A stretch of DNA of 35,035 nt from contig DASZNC010000173.1 of NCBI GenBank assembly GCA_035551615.1, positions 1 through 35,035 of the forward strand, read 5' to 3'. The notes beneath the pieces are model-generated. The model worked only from the letters and a program-made list of their open reading frames with translations. It did no database searches and was not told where the DNA came from. This document shows positions 7,013 to 15,983 of this stretch, piece by piece. A program made the position numbers and the translations under genes. The first letter of the stretch is position 1; each line of letters starts with the position of its first letter. The DNA is from JAKCDU01 sp035551615. GTDB taxonomy: Bacteria; Actinomycetota; Acidimicrobiia; Acidimicrobiales; Palsa-688.

Positions 7013-7786
7013 TCACTCCGGCTTGACGAGGGCCCCCAGTGCGTGCATCACGTACGCCTTGGCCGACCGGCAGGCCTCTTCCAGGCTCTTGCCGTTGGCC
7101 AATCCAGCCACAATTCCGGCGGACAGCGTGCATCCGGTGCCGTGACTGTGGGCCGCTTCTACCCTCTGCCCCTCCAACCAGATGCTGCGCCCGTGATCGA
7201 AGAGCAGGTCGGGGGATTCCGATCCGGCCAGGTGACCGCCCTTCAGGAGTACCGCCTCAGGGCCCAGGGCGGCGATGGCGGCGGCTGCCTCGGCCATCCC
7301 GTCGCGACCGGAGATGCGCCGGCCGAGGAGCGCCTCCGCCTCCGGCAGGTTCGGGGTCACCACCCGGCAGATGGGCAGCAGGCGCTCGATCAGCACCGGC
7401 AGGGCGGACGGATCGAGCAGGCGCCCACCCTGGGAGGCGGCCTGGACCGGGTCGACGACCAGAGGGCCGAGGTCCAGGCGCCCGAGCGCCGACGCCACCA
7501 CTTCGATGACCGAGGAGTCGCCGAGCATCCCGGTCTTGACCGCGTGCACGCTCCCGGTCTCGGCCACCGCGTCGATCTGGGCCTCGACCAGCGACGGGTC
7601 GGTCAGGTGTGCCGACAGCACGCCGCGGTGGTTCTGGGCGGTCACGGCAGTGACAGCCGCCGTCCCCCACACCCCGAAGGCGGCGAAGGTCCTCAGGTCG
7701 GCCTGGATGCCGGCGCCGCCCCACGAATCGGAGCCGGCGATGGTCAACGCTCCGGGCCAGCCGTCGATCACGAGAAGTGCCCCCAT
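7013..7786 (-). CDS. thiD: hydroxymethylpyrimidine (phosphate) kinase ThiD
   Basis: ThiD phosphorylates HMP and HMP-P to HMP-PP for thiamine synthesis. The 257-residue ribokinase-fold product shows ALTIAGSDSWGGAGIQADL at the N-terminus, HAVKTGMLGD, VVDPVQAASQGGRLLD, TPNLPEAEALLG, and the catalytic anion-hole motif SHGTGCTLSAGI near residue 215. Two starts are possible. ATG 7784-7786 overlaps thiL by 19 bp. An in-frame GTG at 7769-7771 makes a GTGA overlap with the thiL stop and would trim five residues; it may be the true, coupled start. The thiL-thiD order is typical of actinobacteria. No thiE or ThiE fusion is present in the window. Confidence 0.95.
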   Translation of the reverse strand: MGALLVIDGWPGALTIAGSDSWGGAGIQADLRTFAAFGVWGTAAVTAVTAQNHRGVLSAHLTDPSLVEAQIDAVAETGSVHAVKTGMLGDSSVIEVVASALGRLDLGPLVVDPVQAASQGGRLLDPSALPVLIERLLPICRVVTPNLPEAEALLGRRISGRDGMAEAAAAIAALGPEAVLLKGGHLAGSESPDLLFDHGRSIWLEGQRVEAAHSHGTGCTLSAGIVAGLANGKSLEEACRSAKAYVMHALGALVKPE

Positions 7787-8784
7787 CCGGTCGGTGTGAA
7801 TGGCCGGCCGGCAACGGTCCGTTCGTTCGGATCAGAGGTGCAGTGACCGACCCGAATCGGGGTAAAGAGACTGCCGAATGTCCCATCGATGTCAGCTGAC
7901 TCGGGTGCGCAGAACACCAGCTGGTAGTCCTCTCCTCCACTCATGGCCTCTTCCATAGTGGCCTCCGGGTGGACGGGCACGGAATCCAGCCGCACCCCCA
8001 CCCCTGACGCGGCGGCCAGATGGTCGAGGTCAGCCGACAGGCCGTCGGACACGTCGATCATGGCGGTGGCCCCGGCCCGGCGGGCGGCCCGGCCGGCAGC
8101 CAGCTGCGGTACCGGCCGGGCGTGGGCCCGGACGGCGTCCGAACCGGCCACTCCCTCCCCCGGCGCCCGCCCCCCTGCGGACACCCCTCCGGGCGCCCGT
8201 CCACCCGGGACCGGCGGCTCCGGGTCGGAAGAACGCGCAACTTCCGACAGAATGCGCAGCCCGGCGGCCGATCCCCCGAGCGGCCCGGTGACCCAGATGG
8301 CGTCGCCCGGCCGGGCCCCCGAGCGGGCGACGGGCCGGCCCGAACGGCAGTACCCGGTAACGGTCACGGTGACCACCAACTGCGACGACGATGTCAGATC
8401 GCCCCCGACGACGGGGCAGCCGAACTCCGACGCCGCCGCCGCGATGCCGTCGTACAGCGGTCCGAGCGCGGCCGGATCGGGCGCCGCGACCGAAACCAGG
8501 GCGTGGCCGGCGTCGCCGCCCATGGCGGCGATGTCGCTCACCGCCGCCGCCACCGCCTTCCAGCCGAAGTCGTCCACGCCGGTCCGGCCCAGGTCGGCGT
8601 GCACCCCGGCCACGACGGTGTCCACCGTCAACAACAGAAAGCCGCACCCGTCCGGTAGCGCGATCGCAGCGGTGTCGTCGCCGATCCAGATCGCAACATC
8701 GGCGGGCGGGACAGGAAGGCGAGCCTTCAACGCAGAAATTGCAGCGAACTCGCCGTTCGTAAACGCCGTCAAGTACGCTCCCAC
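7768..8784 (-). CDS. thiL: thiamine-monophosphate kinase ThiL
   Basis: ThiL phosphorylates thiamine monophosphate to the cofactor thiamine diphosphate. The 338-residue product shows the family ATP and Mg sites in order: WIGDDTAAI near residue 33, LLTVDTVVAGVH, VVGGDLTSSSQLV, DVSDGLSADLDHLAA, and GGEDYQLVFCAP toward the C-terminus. An unusual Pro/Gly/Ala-rich insertion (about residues 185-220, PVPGGRAPGGVSAGGRAPGE) lies between domains and looks like a repeat-expanded linker. GTG 8782-8784 is chosen because a TACGAT -10 box lies 6 nt upstream. The gene heads the thiL-thiD unit and is divergent from pckG. Confidence 0.95.
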   Translation of the reverse strand: MGAYLTAFTNGEFAAISALKARLPVPPADVAIWIGDDTAAIALPDGCGFLLLTVDTVVAGVHADLGRTGVDDFGWKAVAAAVSDIAAMGGDAGHALVSVAAPDPAALGPLYDGIAAAASEFGCPVVGGDLTSSSQLVVTVTVTGYCRSGRPVARSGARPGDAIWVTGPLGGSAAGLRILSEVARSSDPEPPVPGGRAPGGVSAGGRAPGEGVAGSDAVRAHARPVPQLAAGRAARRAGATAMIDVSDGLSADLDHLAAASGVGVRLDSVPVHPEATMEEAMSGGEDYQLVFCAPESADIDGTFGSLFTPIRVGHCTSDPNERTVAGRPFTPTGWGHFS

Positions 8785-8790
8785 AGGGGG

Positions 8791-8796
8791 ATCGTA
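8791..8796 (-). promoter_or_regulatory. leaderless -10 element for thiL
   Basis: TACGAT on the minus strand is 6 nt from the thiL GTG, so the transcript would begin at or next to the start codon. No TPP-riboswitch-like leader can fit between promoter and gene. Confidence 0.5.
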
Positions 8797-8826
8797 GGCA
8801 GAAGCAATAAGGAGAACTGTTCAGAC

Positions 8827-10629
8827 GTGACCTCCACAGAGCCTCTAAGCCGTAACTCACGCCTGCTCGCGTGGGTAGACGAATGGGCCGCCATCACCCA
8901 GCCCGACCAGGTGGTCTGGTGTGACGGCAGCGCCGAGGAGTACGACGCCCTGTGCGCCGAGCTCGTCGCCGGCGGCACGTTCGAGCGGCTGGCCGACGCC
9001 AAGCGGCCCAACAGCTACTGGGCCACCTCCGACCCGGCCGACGTGGCCCGGGTCGAGGACCGGACCTTCATCTGTTCGGCCCGGGAGGAGGACGCCGGCG
9101 CCAACAACAACTGGCGCGACCCGGCGGAGATGAAGCAGGTCCTGACCGAGCTCTACACCGGTTCGATGCGGGGCCGGACCATGTACGTGGTCCCGTTCTC
9201 GATGGGGCCCCTCGGGTCCCCGATCGCCCACATCGGCGTCGAGTTGACCGACAGCGCCTACGTGGCGGTCAGCATGCGCATCATGACCCGCATGGGCAAG
9301 GGCGCACTCGAGGTACTCGGCGACGACGGCCAGTTCGTCCCGTGCGTGCACTCGGTCGGCGCCCCGCTGGAGCCGGGCCAGGCCGACGTGCCGTGGCCGT
9401 GCAACGCCGACAACAAGTACATCGTCCACTTCCCCGAGACCCGCGAGATCTGGTCGTACGGGTCGGGCTACGGCGGCAACGCCCTGCTCGGAAAGAAGTG
9501 CTTCGCCCTGCGCATCGCCTCGGTGATGGCCCGCGACGACGGTTGGTTGGCCGAACACATGCTGATCCTGAAGCTGACCTCGCCCGACGGCGAGGAGCGC
9601 TACGTGACCGGGGCCTTCCCGAGCGCCTGCGGCAAGACCAACCTGGCCATGCTCGTTCCCACCCTGCCCGGCTGGAAGGTCGAGACGGTCGGCGACGACA
9701 TCTGCTGGATGAAGTTCGGCCCCGACGGCCGGCTCTGGGCCATCAACCCCGAGTACGGGTTCTTCGGTGTCGCCCCCGGCACCAACAACAAGACGAACCT
9801 CAACGCCATGCTCACCCTCTCGGAGAACTGCATCTTCACCAACACGGCGAAGACCGACGACGGCGACGTCTGGTGGGAGGGCATGACCGACGAGAAGCCG
9901 GCCCACCTGACCGACTGGAAGCGCCAGGACTGGACGCCCGAGTCGGGCACTCCGGCGGCCCACCCGAACGCCCGCTTCACCGCCCCCGCCTCTCAGGACC
10001 CGGCCATCGCCCCCGAGTGGCAGGACCAGGCCGGTGTGCCCATCTCCGCCATCCTCTTCGGTGGCCGCCGCTCGACCGTGGTGCCGCTGGTGACCGAGGC
10101 CTTCGACTGGCAGCACGGCGTGTTCATGGGCTCGATCATGGCCTCGGAGACCACCGCCGCCCAGGCCGGTGCCGTTGGCAACCTGCGCCACGACCCGTTC
10201 GCCATGCTCCCGTTCTGCGGCTACAACATGGCCGACTACTTCAGCCACTGGTTGTCGATCGGCGCGAACGCAGACGCCGACAAGCTGCCGAAGCTCTTCT
10301 ACGTCAACTGGTTCCGCAAGGACGACGACGGCAAGTTCCTGTGGCCCGGTTACGGCGAGAACAGCCGCGTCCTCGAGTGGGTGTTCAAGCGCTGCGCCGG
10401 CGAGGGCGAAGCCGTCCAGACCCCGATCGGCGTCCTCCCCGCCCCGGGCGCCATTCCCACCGATGGGCTCGACATCGACGCCCACTCCCTCGACACACTG
10501 CTGGACGTCGACACCGAGGGCTGGCGCCGGGACCTGGCTTCGATCCGCCACTACTACGACAGCCTCGGTGACCGCATGCCGGCCGAACTGCTCGACGAGC
10601 TGGCCCAGCTCGAGAAGCGCCTCGGTTAG
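8827..10629 (+). CDS. pckG: phosphoenolpyruvate carboxykinase (GTP)
   Basis: PEPCK interconverts oxaloacetate plus GTP with phosphoenolpyruvate, CO2 and GDP, linking the TCA cycle to gluconeogenesis. The 600-residue product has the length of the GTP-dependent class. Seen motifs are the N-terminal VVWCDGSAEEYDAL, the substrate segment RTMYVVPFSMGPLGSP, the kinase-1 P-loop FPSACGKTNLAML with the reactive cysteine C268 and K270-T271, and the Mg site VGDDICWMKFGPDGRLWAINPE (split here by prose: VGDDICWMKF then INPE). The GTG at 8827 has AAGGAGA (8809-8815) 11 nt upstream. It is divergent from thiL and followed 15 bp later by a stand-alone RAM-domain gene in the same direction. Confidence 0.97.
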   Translation: MTSTEPLSRNSRLLAWVDEWAAITQPDQVVWCDGSAEEYDALCAELVAGGTFERLADAKRPNSYWATSDPADVARVEDRTFICSAREEDAGANNNWRDPAEMKQVLTELYTGSMRGRTMYVVPFSMGPLGSPIAHIGVELTDSAYVAVSMRIMTRMGKGALEVLGDDGQFVPCVHSVGAPLEPGQADVPWPCNADNKYIVHFPETREIWSYGSGYGGNALLGKKCFALRIASVMARDDGWLAEHMLILKLTSPDGEERYVTGAFPSACGKTNLAMLVPTLPGWKVETVGDDICWMKFGPDGRLWAINPEYGFFGVAPGTNNKTNLNAMLTLSENCIFTNTAKTDDGDVWWEGMTDEKPAHLTDWKRQDWTPESGTPAAHPNARFTAPASQDPAIAPEWQDQAGVPISAILFGGRRSTVVPLVTEAFDWQHGVFMGSIMASETTAAQAGAVGNLRHDPFAMLPFCGYNMADYFSHWLSIGANADADKLPKLFYVNWFRKDDDGKFLWPGYGENSRVLEWVFKRCAGEGEAVQTPIGVLPAPGAIPTDGLDIDAHSLDTLLDVDTEGWRRDLASIRHYYDSLGDRMPAELLDELAQLEKRLG

Positions 10630-10644
10630 ACGACAGGAGGATAA

Positions 10645-10881
10645 TTGCCCGTCCGCGCTTACATCCTGATCCAGACCGAGGTGGGCAAGGCCGCCTCGGT
10701 GGCGGCCGAGGCAGCATCCATTCCGGGCGTGGTGGACGCCGATGACGTCACCGGGCCCTACGACGTGGTCGTGCGCACCGAGGCCGAGTCGGTCGACGAA
10801 CTGGGCCGTATGGTGGTCAGCCGGGTGCAGATGATCGAGGGCATCACCCGCACCCTCACCTGCCCGGTCGTCAACCTCTGA
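10645..10881 (+). CDS. stand-alone Lrp/AsnC ligand-binding (RAM) domain protein
   Basis: The 78-residue product is only the effector-binding RAM domain of Lrp/AsnC regulators, with no helix-turn-helix: RAYILIQTEVGKAASVAAEA, then GVVDADDVTGPYDVVVRTEA, and ending TRTLTCPVVNL. The full ferredoxin-like fold is present. Such domains bind amino acids or small metabolites at dimer interfaces. The TTG start at 10645 is supported by a perfect AGGAGG at 10635-10640. It follows pckG by 15 bp, so the two genes are very likely co-transcribed. A role as small-molecule sensor for PEPCK or for a full-length Lrp partner is inference only. Confidence 0.88.
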   Translation: MPVRAYILIQTEVGKAASVAAEAASIPGVVDADDVTGPYDVVVRTEAESVDELGRMVVSRVQMIEGITRTLTCPVVNL

Positions 10882-10886
10882 CCGGT

Positions 10887-10912
10887 ACCGGCCGGGGCCG
10901 CGCCCGGCCGGT
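10887..10912. terminator. bidirectional hairpin between the RAM gene and the racemase gene
   Basis: ACCGGCCGGG (10887-10896) pairs perfectly with CCCGGCCGGT (10903-10912) around a 6-nt loop. It fills the 36-bp gap between convergent genes, a natural place for a shared terminator. No U-tract is present. Confidence 0.6.
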
Positions 10913-10917
10913 TCGGT

Positions 10918-12060
<1,143 letters not shown>

Positions 12061-12070
12061 GCGCCGATAC

Positions 12071-12757
12071 TTATGCGCCGGCCAGGGCCGCCGCCATTTC
12101 CCGCAAGCGGCCCACTGCTCCCGGCGTGCGCACGCCCCACCAGAACAGGTCCTTGCCGTCGACGAACCGCACCGGGCCCACTACCTCCAGCTCGGCCCGG
12201 TGCTTCTCCTTGAAGTCGTAGGGCTCCGACGGGGCCAGCACGTGCGCCGGTCGCCGTTCGGCGACGTCGCCCAGCTCGACGGTCGGGTACGGGTCGGCCG
12301 ACGAGGCGTAGACGTTGACGAATCCAGCAGCGGTCAAAGCAGAGGATCCGTAGGTCCTCCCGCCCACTGTCATCCAGGGCCGGCGCCAGATGGGCACGAA
12401 CACCTTCACGCCGCGTCCTTTGTCCGGAACCGGGATCCGGAACGGCGGGACGACCACCCCGACCGCCTCCGCCAACCGGGCCAGCGCCGGTTCCACATCG
12501 TCCACCGAACGCACGTCGGTGGCGATGACCGGGACCCCGGCGTTCTCCAGGGAGGCGGCATCGGGGGCCCGGTTCTCCTCTTTGTCCATGAACACCACGT
12601 CAGGTGCCAGGGCCACGATCCCGTCGATGTCGGGATTCTTGGTGCCCCCCACCGTGGCCAGCCCGGGCACCTCGCAGAACCGGGTGACGGCGATCGGGGT
12701 AATGCCCCAGGCCAGGAGCGACTCGGTGATGGAGGGAACCAGGCTGACGACCTTCAC
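12071..12757 (-). CDS. helical-backbone metal receptor-like protein (BtuF-type fold) without signal peptide
   Basis: The 228-residue product starts VKVVSLVPSITESLLAWG, the signature of BtuF/TroA-like periplasmic receptors for cobalamin and iron complexes. It continues with AVTRFCEVPGLATVGGTKNP, LAPDVVFMDKEENR and, in the second lobe, GGRTYGSSALTAAGFVNVY. Unlike transport receptors it has no signal peptide or lipobox and no permease or ATPase beside it, so it is probably cytosolic. The GTG start makes a GTGA overlap with the PH-SHOCT gene upstream, implying coupled translation. Ligand and role are unknown; a cytosolic corrinoid- or metal-binding role is an inference from the fold. Confidence 0.85.
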   Translation of the reverse strand: MKVVSLVPSITESLLAWGITPIAVTRFCEVPGLATVGGTKNPDIDGIVALAPDVVFMDKEENRAPDAASLENAGVPVIATDVRSVDDVEPALARLAEAVGVVVPPFRIPVPDKGRGVKVFVPIWRRPWMTVGGRTYGSSALTAAGFVNVYASSADPYPTVELGDVAERRPAHVLAPSEPYDFKEKHRAELEVVGPVRFVDGKDLFWWGVRTPGAVGRLREMAAALAGA

Positions 12758-13347
12758 AACCGGCCGAGCAACTCCGCCTTCTTGGCCGCAAACTCCTCGT
12801 CGGAGATGACCCCCCGACGCCGGAGCTGGTCCAGCTGGTCGATCTGTTCCGGGATGTTCGGGGCGGCCGGCGCCGGCGCCCCCCCGACCTGGCGGGCCTG
12901 GATCTGGGCGTAGATCTCGTTCTGGATGGCCGCCGGGTGGGGCAGGTCGGGGAACGTCTCCTGACCGTCGCGGGCCGAGGACTCGATGTTGACGTCGCCG
13001 GCGCCCAGGATGCGGTCGAAGATCGTCTGGTGGTACGAGATGTCGGACACGGCCGAGATCGGGATCTCCCGGTTGGAGCGGCCGAGGATGCCCCGCCGGT
13101 CGATGATCCGGCGGTTGGTCACGATGAGCCGGGTCGTGGTCCACCTGAGGTAACGCAGCACCAGCCACACCACCGCCACCGCCAGCACGGCGGCGATGAT
13201 CCATTCCGCGTAACCGGGGATGCCGTCGACCAGGGCGGCGATGCCCCCGATGATCACCAGGGCGACGGCGCCGATGGGCAACGCCAAATACTTCCAATGA
13301 GGGCGGACATCGACGACTGCGGTTTCGCCTTCGGCCAGATTTCTCAC
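12754..13347 (-). CDS. PH-domain membrane protein with C-terminal SHOCT motif
   Basis: With a GTG start at 13345-13347 the product is 197 residues: VRNLAEGETAVVDVRPHW, two hydrophobic helices (YLALPIGAVALVIIGG and WIIAAVLAVAVVWLVLRYL), then a bacterial PH/YdbT-type domain (RLIVTNRRIIDRRGILG, IPISAVSDISYHQTIFDRIL). A C-terminal SHOCT segment follows (IDQLDQLRRRGVISDEEFAAK). The function of this family is not known; SHOCT motifs act as oligomerisation tags. The start fits family N-termini and has TACCGT 7 nt upstream. A longer in-frame version from ATG 13543-13545 (66 extra residues, with CRRC and a GGAGG upstream) cannot be excluded. The gene leads the operon with the receptor-like and racemase genes. 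Confidence 0.85.
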   Translation of the reverse strand: MRNLAEGETAVVDVRPHWKYLALPIGAVALVIIGGIAALVDGIPGYAEWIIAAVLAVAVVWLVLRYLRWTTTRLIVTNRRIIDRRGILGRSNREIPISAVSDISYHQTIFDRILGAGDVNIESSARDGQETFPDLPHPAAIQNEIYAQIQARQVGGAPAPAAPNIPEQIDQLDQLRRRGVISDEEFAAKKAELLGRL

Positions 13348-13354
13348 ACCGGCA

Positions 13355-13360
13355 ACGGTA
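13355..13360 (-). promoter_or_regulatory. leaderless -10 element for the PH-SHOCT gene
   Basis: TACCGT on the minus strand lies exactly 7 nt from the GTG at 13347. It supports the shorter start. No clear -35 is visible. Confidence 0.4.
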
Positions 13361-13563
13361 ACGGCGGAACTCTGCCAGTAGGGGTGTCTTGACTTGGAAT
13401 GGTGCGGTCGGGCACACTCCTGTTCATCGACGATTAAAGCCCGGTTGCAGCGCCGGCAGGTTGGTTCGGGGGGATCGGCCGCCAGGCGCGCAACCGGGTC
13501 GTCGTACGTCTGGGCCCGGTTTCGCGGCGCCGGAGCATCCACCATATGGTCACACCCCCTCCG

Positions 13564-13569
13564 TATCTT
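13564..13569 (+). promoter_or_regulatory. leaderless -10 element for uvrD2
   Basis: TATCTT is followed by 7 nt and the GTG at 13577. This fixes the uvrD2 start and rejects the 61-codon upstream extension, whose codon usage is unlike the gene. Confidence 0.55.
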
Positions 13570-13576
13570 CGGACGG

Positions 13577-15895
13577 GTGGATGTGACGGCCGGCCCGGCC
13601 CGTGCGGAGCAGCTGCTCAGCGGTCTGACCGAAGCCCAGCGGGAGGCGGTCACCTCGACGGCCACGCCGTTGTGCATCGTGGCCGCCGCCGGCGCCGGTA
13701 AGACCCGGGTCCTGACCCGCCGGATCGCCTACCGGTGCGCCACCGGCACCGCCGACGCCCAGCACTCCCTGGCCCTGACCTTCACCCGCAAGGCGGCCGG
13801 CGAGCTGCAGCAGCGCCTGGCCGCGTCGGGTCTGCGATCGGCCGTCGCCGCCGGGACCTTTCACGCCCACGCCGCCGCCCAGCTGCAACGGTGGTGGGCC
13901 GACCGCCGGCAGAAGGCGCCGGCCATGCTCGAACGCAAGTCCCGGTTGCTCGGCCCGCTGGCCGCCGACCGGCCCGGCCTGGCCCGTGTCCCGCTCTCCG
14001 ACCTGGGCACCATGATCGAGTGGGCCAAGGCCCGCGACGTCGGTCCGGCCGGGTTCGTGGAGGCGCTGGCCGCCGCCGGGCGGGCCGTGCCCGGTGGCGT
14101 GGAGCCGTCGGCGGTGGCCGCCCTCTACGAGCGTTACGAGAACGAGAAGCGCCGTCGCGGCCTGATCGACTTCGACGACCTGCTGGCCGGCACGGCCTCC
14201 GCCATCGAGTCCGACCCGGCGTTCGCCGGGGCCCAGCGGTGGCGCTGGCGGCACATCTACGTCGACGAGTTCCAGGATCTCAACCCCCTGCAGTACCGGC
14301 TGCTGATGGCCTGGCTGGGACCGTCGGTGGACCTGTGCGTGGTCGGCGATCCGCACCAGGCGATCTATGGCTGGAACGGCGCCGACCCGTCGCTGCTGGC
14401 CACTTTCGCAGCCCGGTGGCCGACCGCCTCGGTGGTCCGGCTGGACGCCAACCACCGCTGCACCCGGGAGATCGTCCGGGCCGCGGCGGCCGTGCTGGGC
14501 CCGTCGGGGGCGACGTTGACGGCCGGCACCAGGACCGGAGCGGTGCCCGCCGTATGGGGGCTCGAATCCGACCGGGCCGAGGCCCGAGCCATCGCCGCCG
14601 GCCTGGTCCGGGCCCACGGCGAGGGCCGCCCGTGGGGATCCATGGCCGTCCTGACCAGGACCAACGCCCAGCTGCCCATGATCCAGGAGGCGCTCACCGC
14701 CGCCCGGGTCCCCTGGTGGTCGGCCGCATCGGCCGCCCTCCTGGACGAGCCCGAGGTCCGCGCCACGCTGGCCACGCTTCGCTCCGACACCCGCCGCCCC
14801 CTGCAGATGGCCCTGGCCGACCTGCGCGAGGAGCTCGGTCGGCCGCCGTCGGTCGGCTCTGCTCCCACCCCGCCCGGTCCGGTGGGTCCCGCTTCGGCTC
14901 GGCCGAACGTCACCGGAGTCGGATCGACCAGTGCCGGATCCACCGGTGCCGGATCCACCGGTGCCGGGTCCACCGGGGCCGGATCCACCGGTGCCGGGTC
15001 CACCGGGGCCGGGCCCACCGGTGCCGGGTCCACCGGGGCCGGGCCCACCGGGGCCGGGCCCACCGATGCCGTATCCACCAGCTCTGGATCCGTCGGAGCC
15101 GGGTTCACCGGCGGCGGGTCGGCCGGACTGACCGCACTGGTGGATGCCGGTGTCGCCCTCCTCACCTTGCGTCCCGACGCCACCGTCGGCGACTGGCTGT
15201 CCTGGCTTCCGGCCACCGCCCGGGATCGCTCGGATCACCGCAGCGGGGCGCCCGACACCGTGACTCTCAGTAGCTTCCACCGGGCCAAGGGCCTCGAGTG
15301 GCCGCTCGTCTGGGTGGCCGGCGTCGAAGAGGGCCTGGTCCCGCTCGGCCGGGCGACCTCGCCCGCCGTGCTCGACGAGGAACGCCGCCTGCTGTACGTG
15401 GCCTTGACTCGCGCCGTCGACGAGCTCCACATCTCATGGGCGGCCACCCGGACCTACGGGTCGGCGGCCAAGCCGGTCCCCCGCCGGCCGTCGCGCTGGC
15501 TCGATGCGGTGGTCACCGCGCTCGAAGCCGAGCGGGCCGACTCGGTCGCGCCCCCGGCCGGCGAGTGGCGGGCGCGGCTGTCCCGCCAGCGGGCCCAACT
15601 ACGGGAGTCGGCGGAGCGGGCCGGACGCCCCGCTGGTCGGCACCGGCCGGCCAACTGGCCGGCGCCGGACGAGCAGGTACGGAGCGCGGTCGTGGCCTGG
15701 CGCCTCGAGGCCGCCCGCCACAGCGGGGTACCGCCCCAGGTCCTGCTCCACGACGTGACCGTCGACGCCTTGGCCGCCCTGAGGCCGGCCACCATGGACG
15801 AGCTGCTCACCATGCCCGGCTTCGGGCCGGTCAAAGCCGCCCGGTACGGCCCCGTGCTCCTCGACATCCTGGCCGACCGGGCTCAGTCCGCCTGA
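13577..15895 (+). CDS. uvrD2: ATP-dependent DNA helicase UvrD2 with HRDC domain and pentapeptide-repeat insertion
   Basis: This superfamily 1 helicase translocates 3'-5' on single-stranded DNA in repair. The 772-residue product has the Q motif LTEAQREAVTS, Walker A AGAGKTR (K42), motif Ia LALTFTRKAAGEL, Walker B VDEFQD (D230-E231), motif III VVGDPHQAIYGWNG, motif IV LDANHRCTREI, motif V SSFHRAKGLEWPLVWVAG and motif VI EERRLLYVALTRA. An HRDC domain follows (about 700-772). Residues 449-513 are a low-complexity insertion of about 13 GSTGA-like units between motifs IV and V, where the 2B region is expected. The four-cysteine zinc motif that precedes HRDC in mycobacterial UvrD2 is not seen. GTG 13577 is chosen from the -10 box 7 nt upstream. 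Confidence 0.93.
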   Translation: MDVTAGPARAEQLLSGLTEAQREAVTSTATPLCIVAAAGAGKTRVLTRRIAYRCATGTADAQHSLALTFTRKAAGELQQRLAASGLRSAVAAGTFHAHAAAQLQRWWADRRQKAPAMLERKSRLLGPLAADRPGLARVPLSDLGTMIEWAKARDVGPAGFVEALAAAGRAVPGGVEPSAVAALYERYENEKRRRGLIDFDDLLAGTASAIESDPAFAGAQRWRWRHIYVDEFQDLNPLQYRLLMAWLGPSVDLCVVGDPHQAIYGWNGADPSLLATFAARWPTASVVRLDANHRCTREIVRAAAAVLGPSGATLTAGTRTGAVPAVWGLESDRAEARAIAAGLVRAHGEGRPWGSMAVLTRTNAQLPMIQEALTAARVPWWSAASAALLDEPEVRATLATLRSDTRRPLQMALADLREELGRPPSVGSAPTPPGPVGPASARPNVTGVGSTSAGSTGAGSTGAGSTGAGSTGAGSTGAGPTGAGSTGAGPTGAGPTDAVSTSSGSVGAGFTGGGSAGLTALVDAGVALLTLRPDATVGDWLSWLPATARDRSDHRSGAPDTVTLSSFHRAKGLEWPLVWVAGVEEGLVPLGRATSPAVLDEERRLLYVALTRAVDELHISWAATRTYGSAAKPVPRRPSRWLDAVVTALEAERADSVAPPAGEWRARLSRQRAQLRESAERAGRPAGRHRPANWPAPDEQVRSAVVAWRLEAARHSGVPPQVLLHDVTVDALAALRPATMDELLTMPGFGPVKAARYGPVLLDILADRAQSA
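14921..15115 (+). repeat. 15-bp minisatellite inside uvrD2 (about 13 units)
   Basis: Thirteen head-to-tail 15-bp units, mostly GGATCCACCGGTGCC or GGGTCCACCGGGGCC and mixtures, run in frame and encode Gly-Ser/Pro-Thr-Gly-Ala. Units 2-10 are the most uniform and the ends are degenerate. Unit length is a multiple of three, so changes in copy number keep the frame. Confidence 0.9.
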
Positions 15896-15944
15896 TCGGC
15901 GTCTGACCGCCCCTTGGGCCGGTGGGGAACACGAACACGGAGGG

Positions 15945-15966
15945 GGTTTTCAGGGGACCGAAAACC
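15945..15966. promoter_or_regulatory. inverted repeat over the -35 region of the 15984 gene
   Basis: GGTTTTC (15945-15951) and GAAAACC (15960-15966) form a perfect 7-bp inverted repeat with an 8-nt loop, ending 3 bp before the -10 box. It may be an operator or the 3' hairpin of the uvrD2 transcript. Confidence 0.4.
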
Positions 15967-15969
15967 GGC

Positions 15970-15975
15970 TACCCT
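15970..15975 (+). promoter_or_regulatory. leaderless -10 element for the 15984 gene
   Basis: TACCCT is 8 nt upstream of the GTG at 15984; a TTG at 15978 is the alternative start. The spacing fits a leaderless transcript beginning at the GTG. Confidence 0.5.
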
Positions 15976-15983
15976 GATTGATT

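Noticed and set aside
8785..8826. Possible TPP riboswitch before thiL
   Set aside because: Only about 6 nt separate the -10 box from the thiL start codon, and no thi-box-like sequence is seen in the gap.
12071..13417. A 448-codon minus frame joining the PH-SHOCT and receptor-like regions as one protein
   Set aside because: The first part is out of frame with the PH domain and low-complexity. The two genes are separate and overlap by GTGA.
14921..15115. Regular repeats considered as a CRISPR array
   Set aside because: Units are 15 bp with no unique spacers, keep the reading frame of uvrD2, and no cas genes are present.
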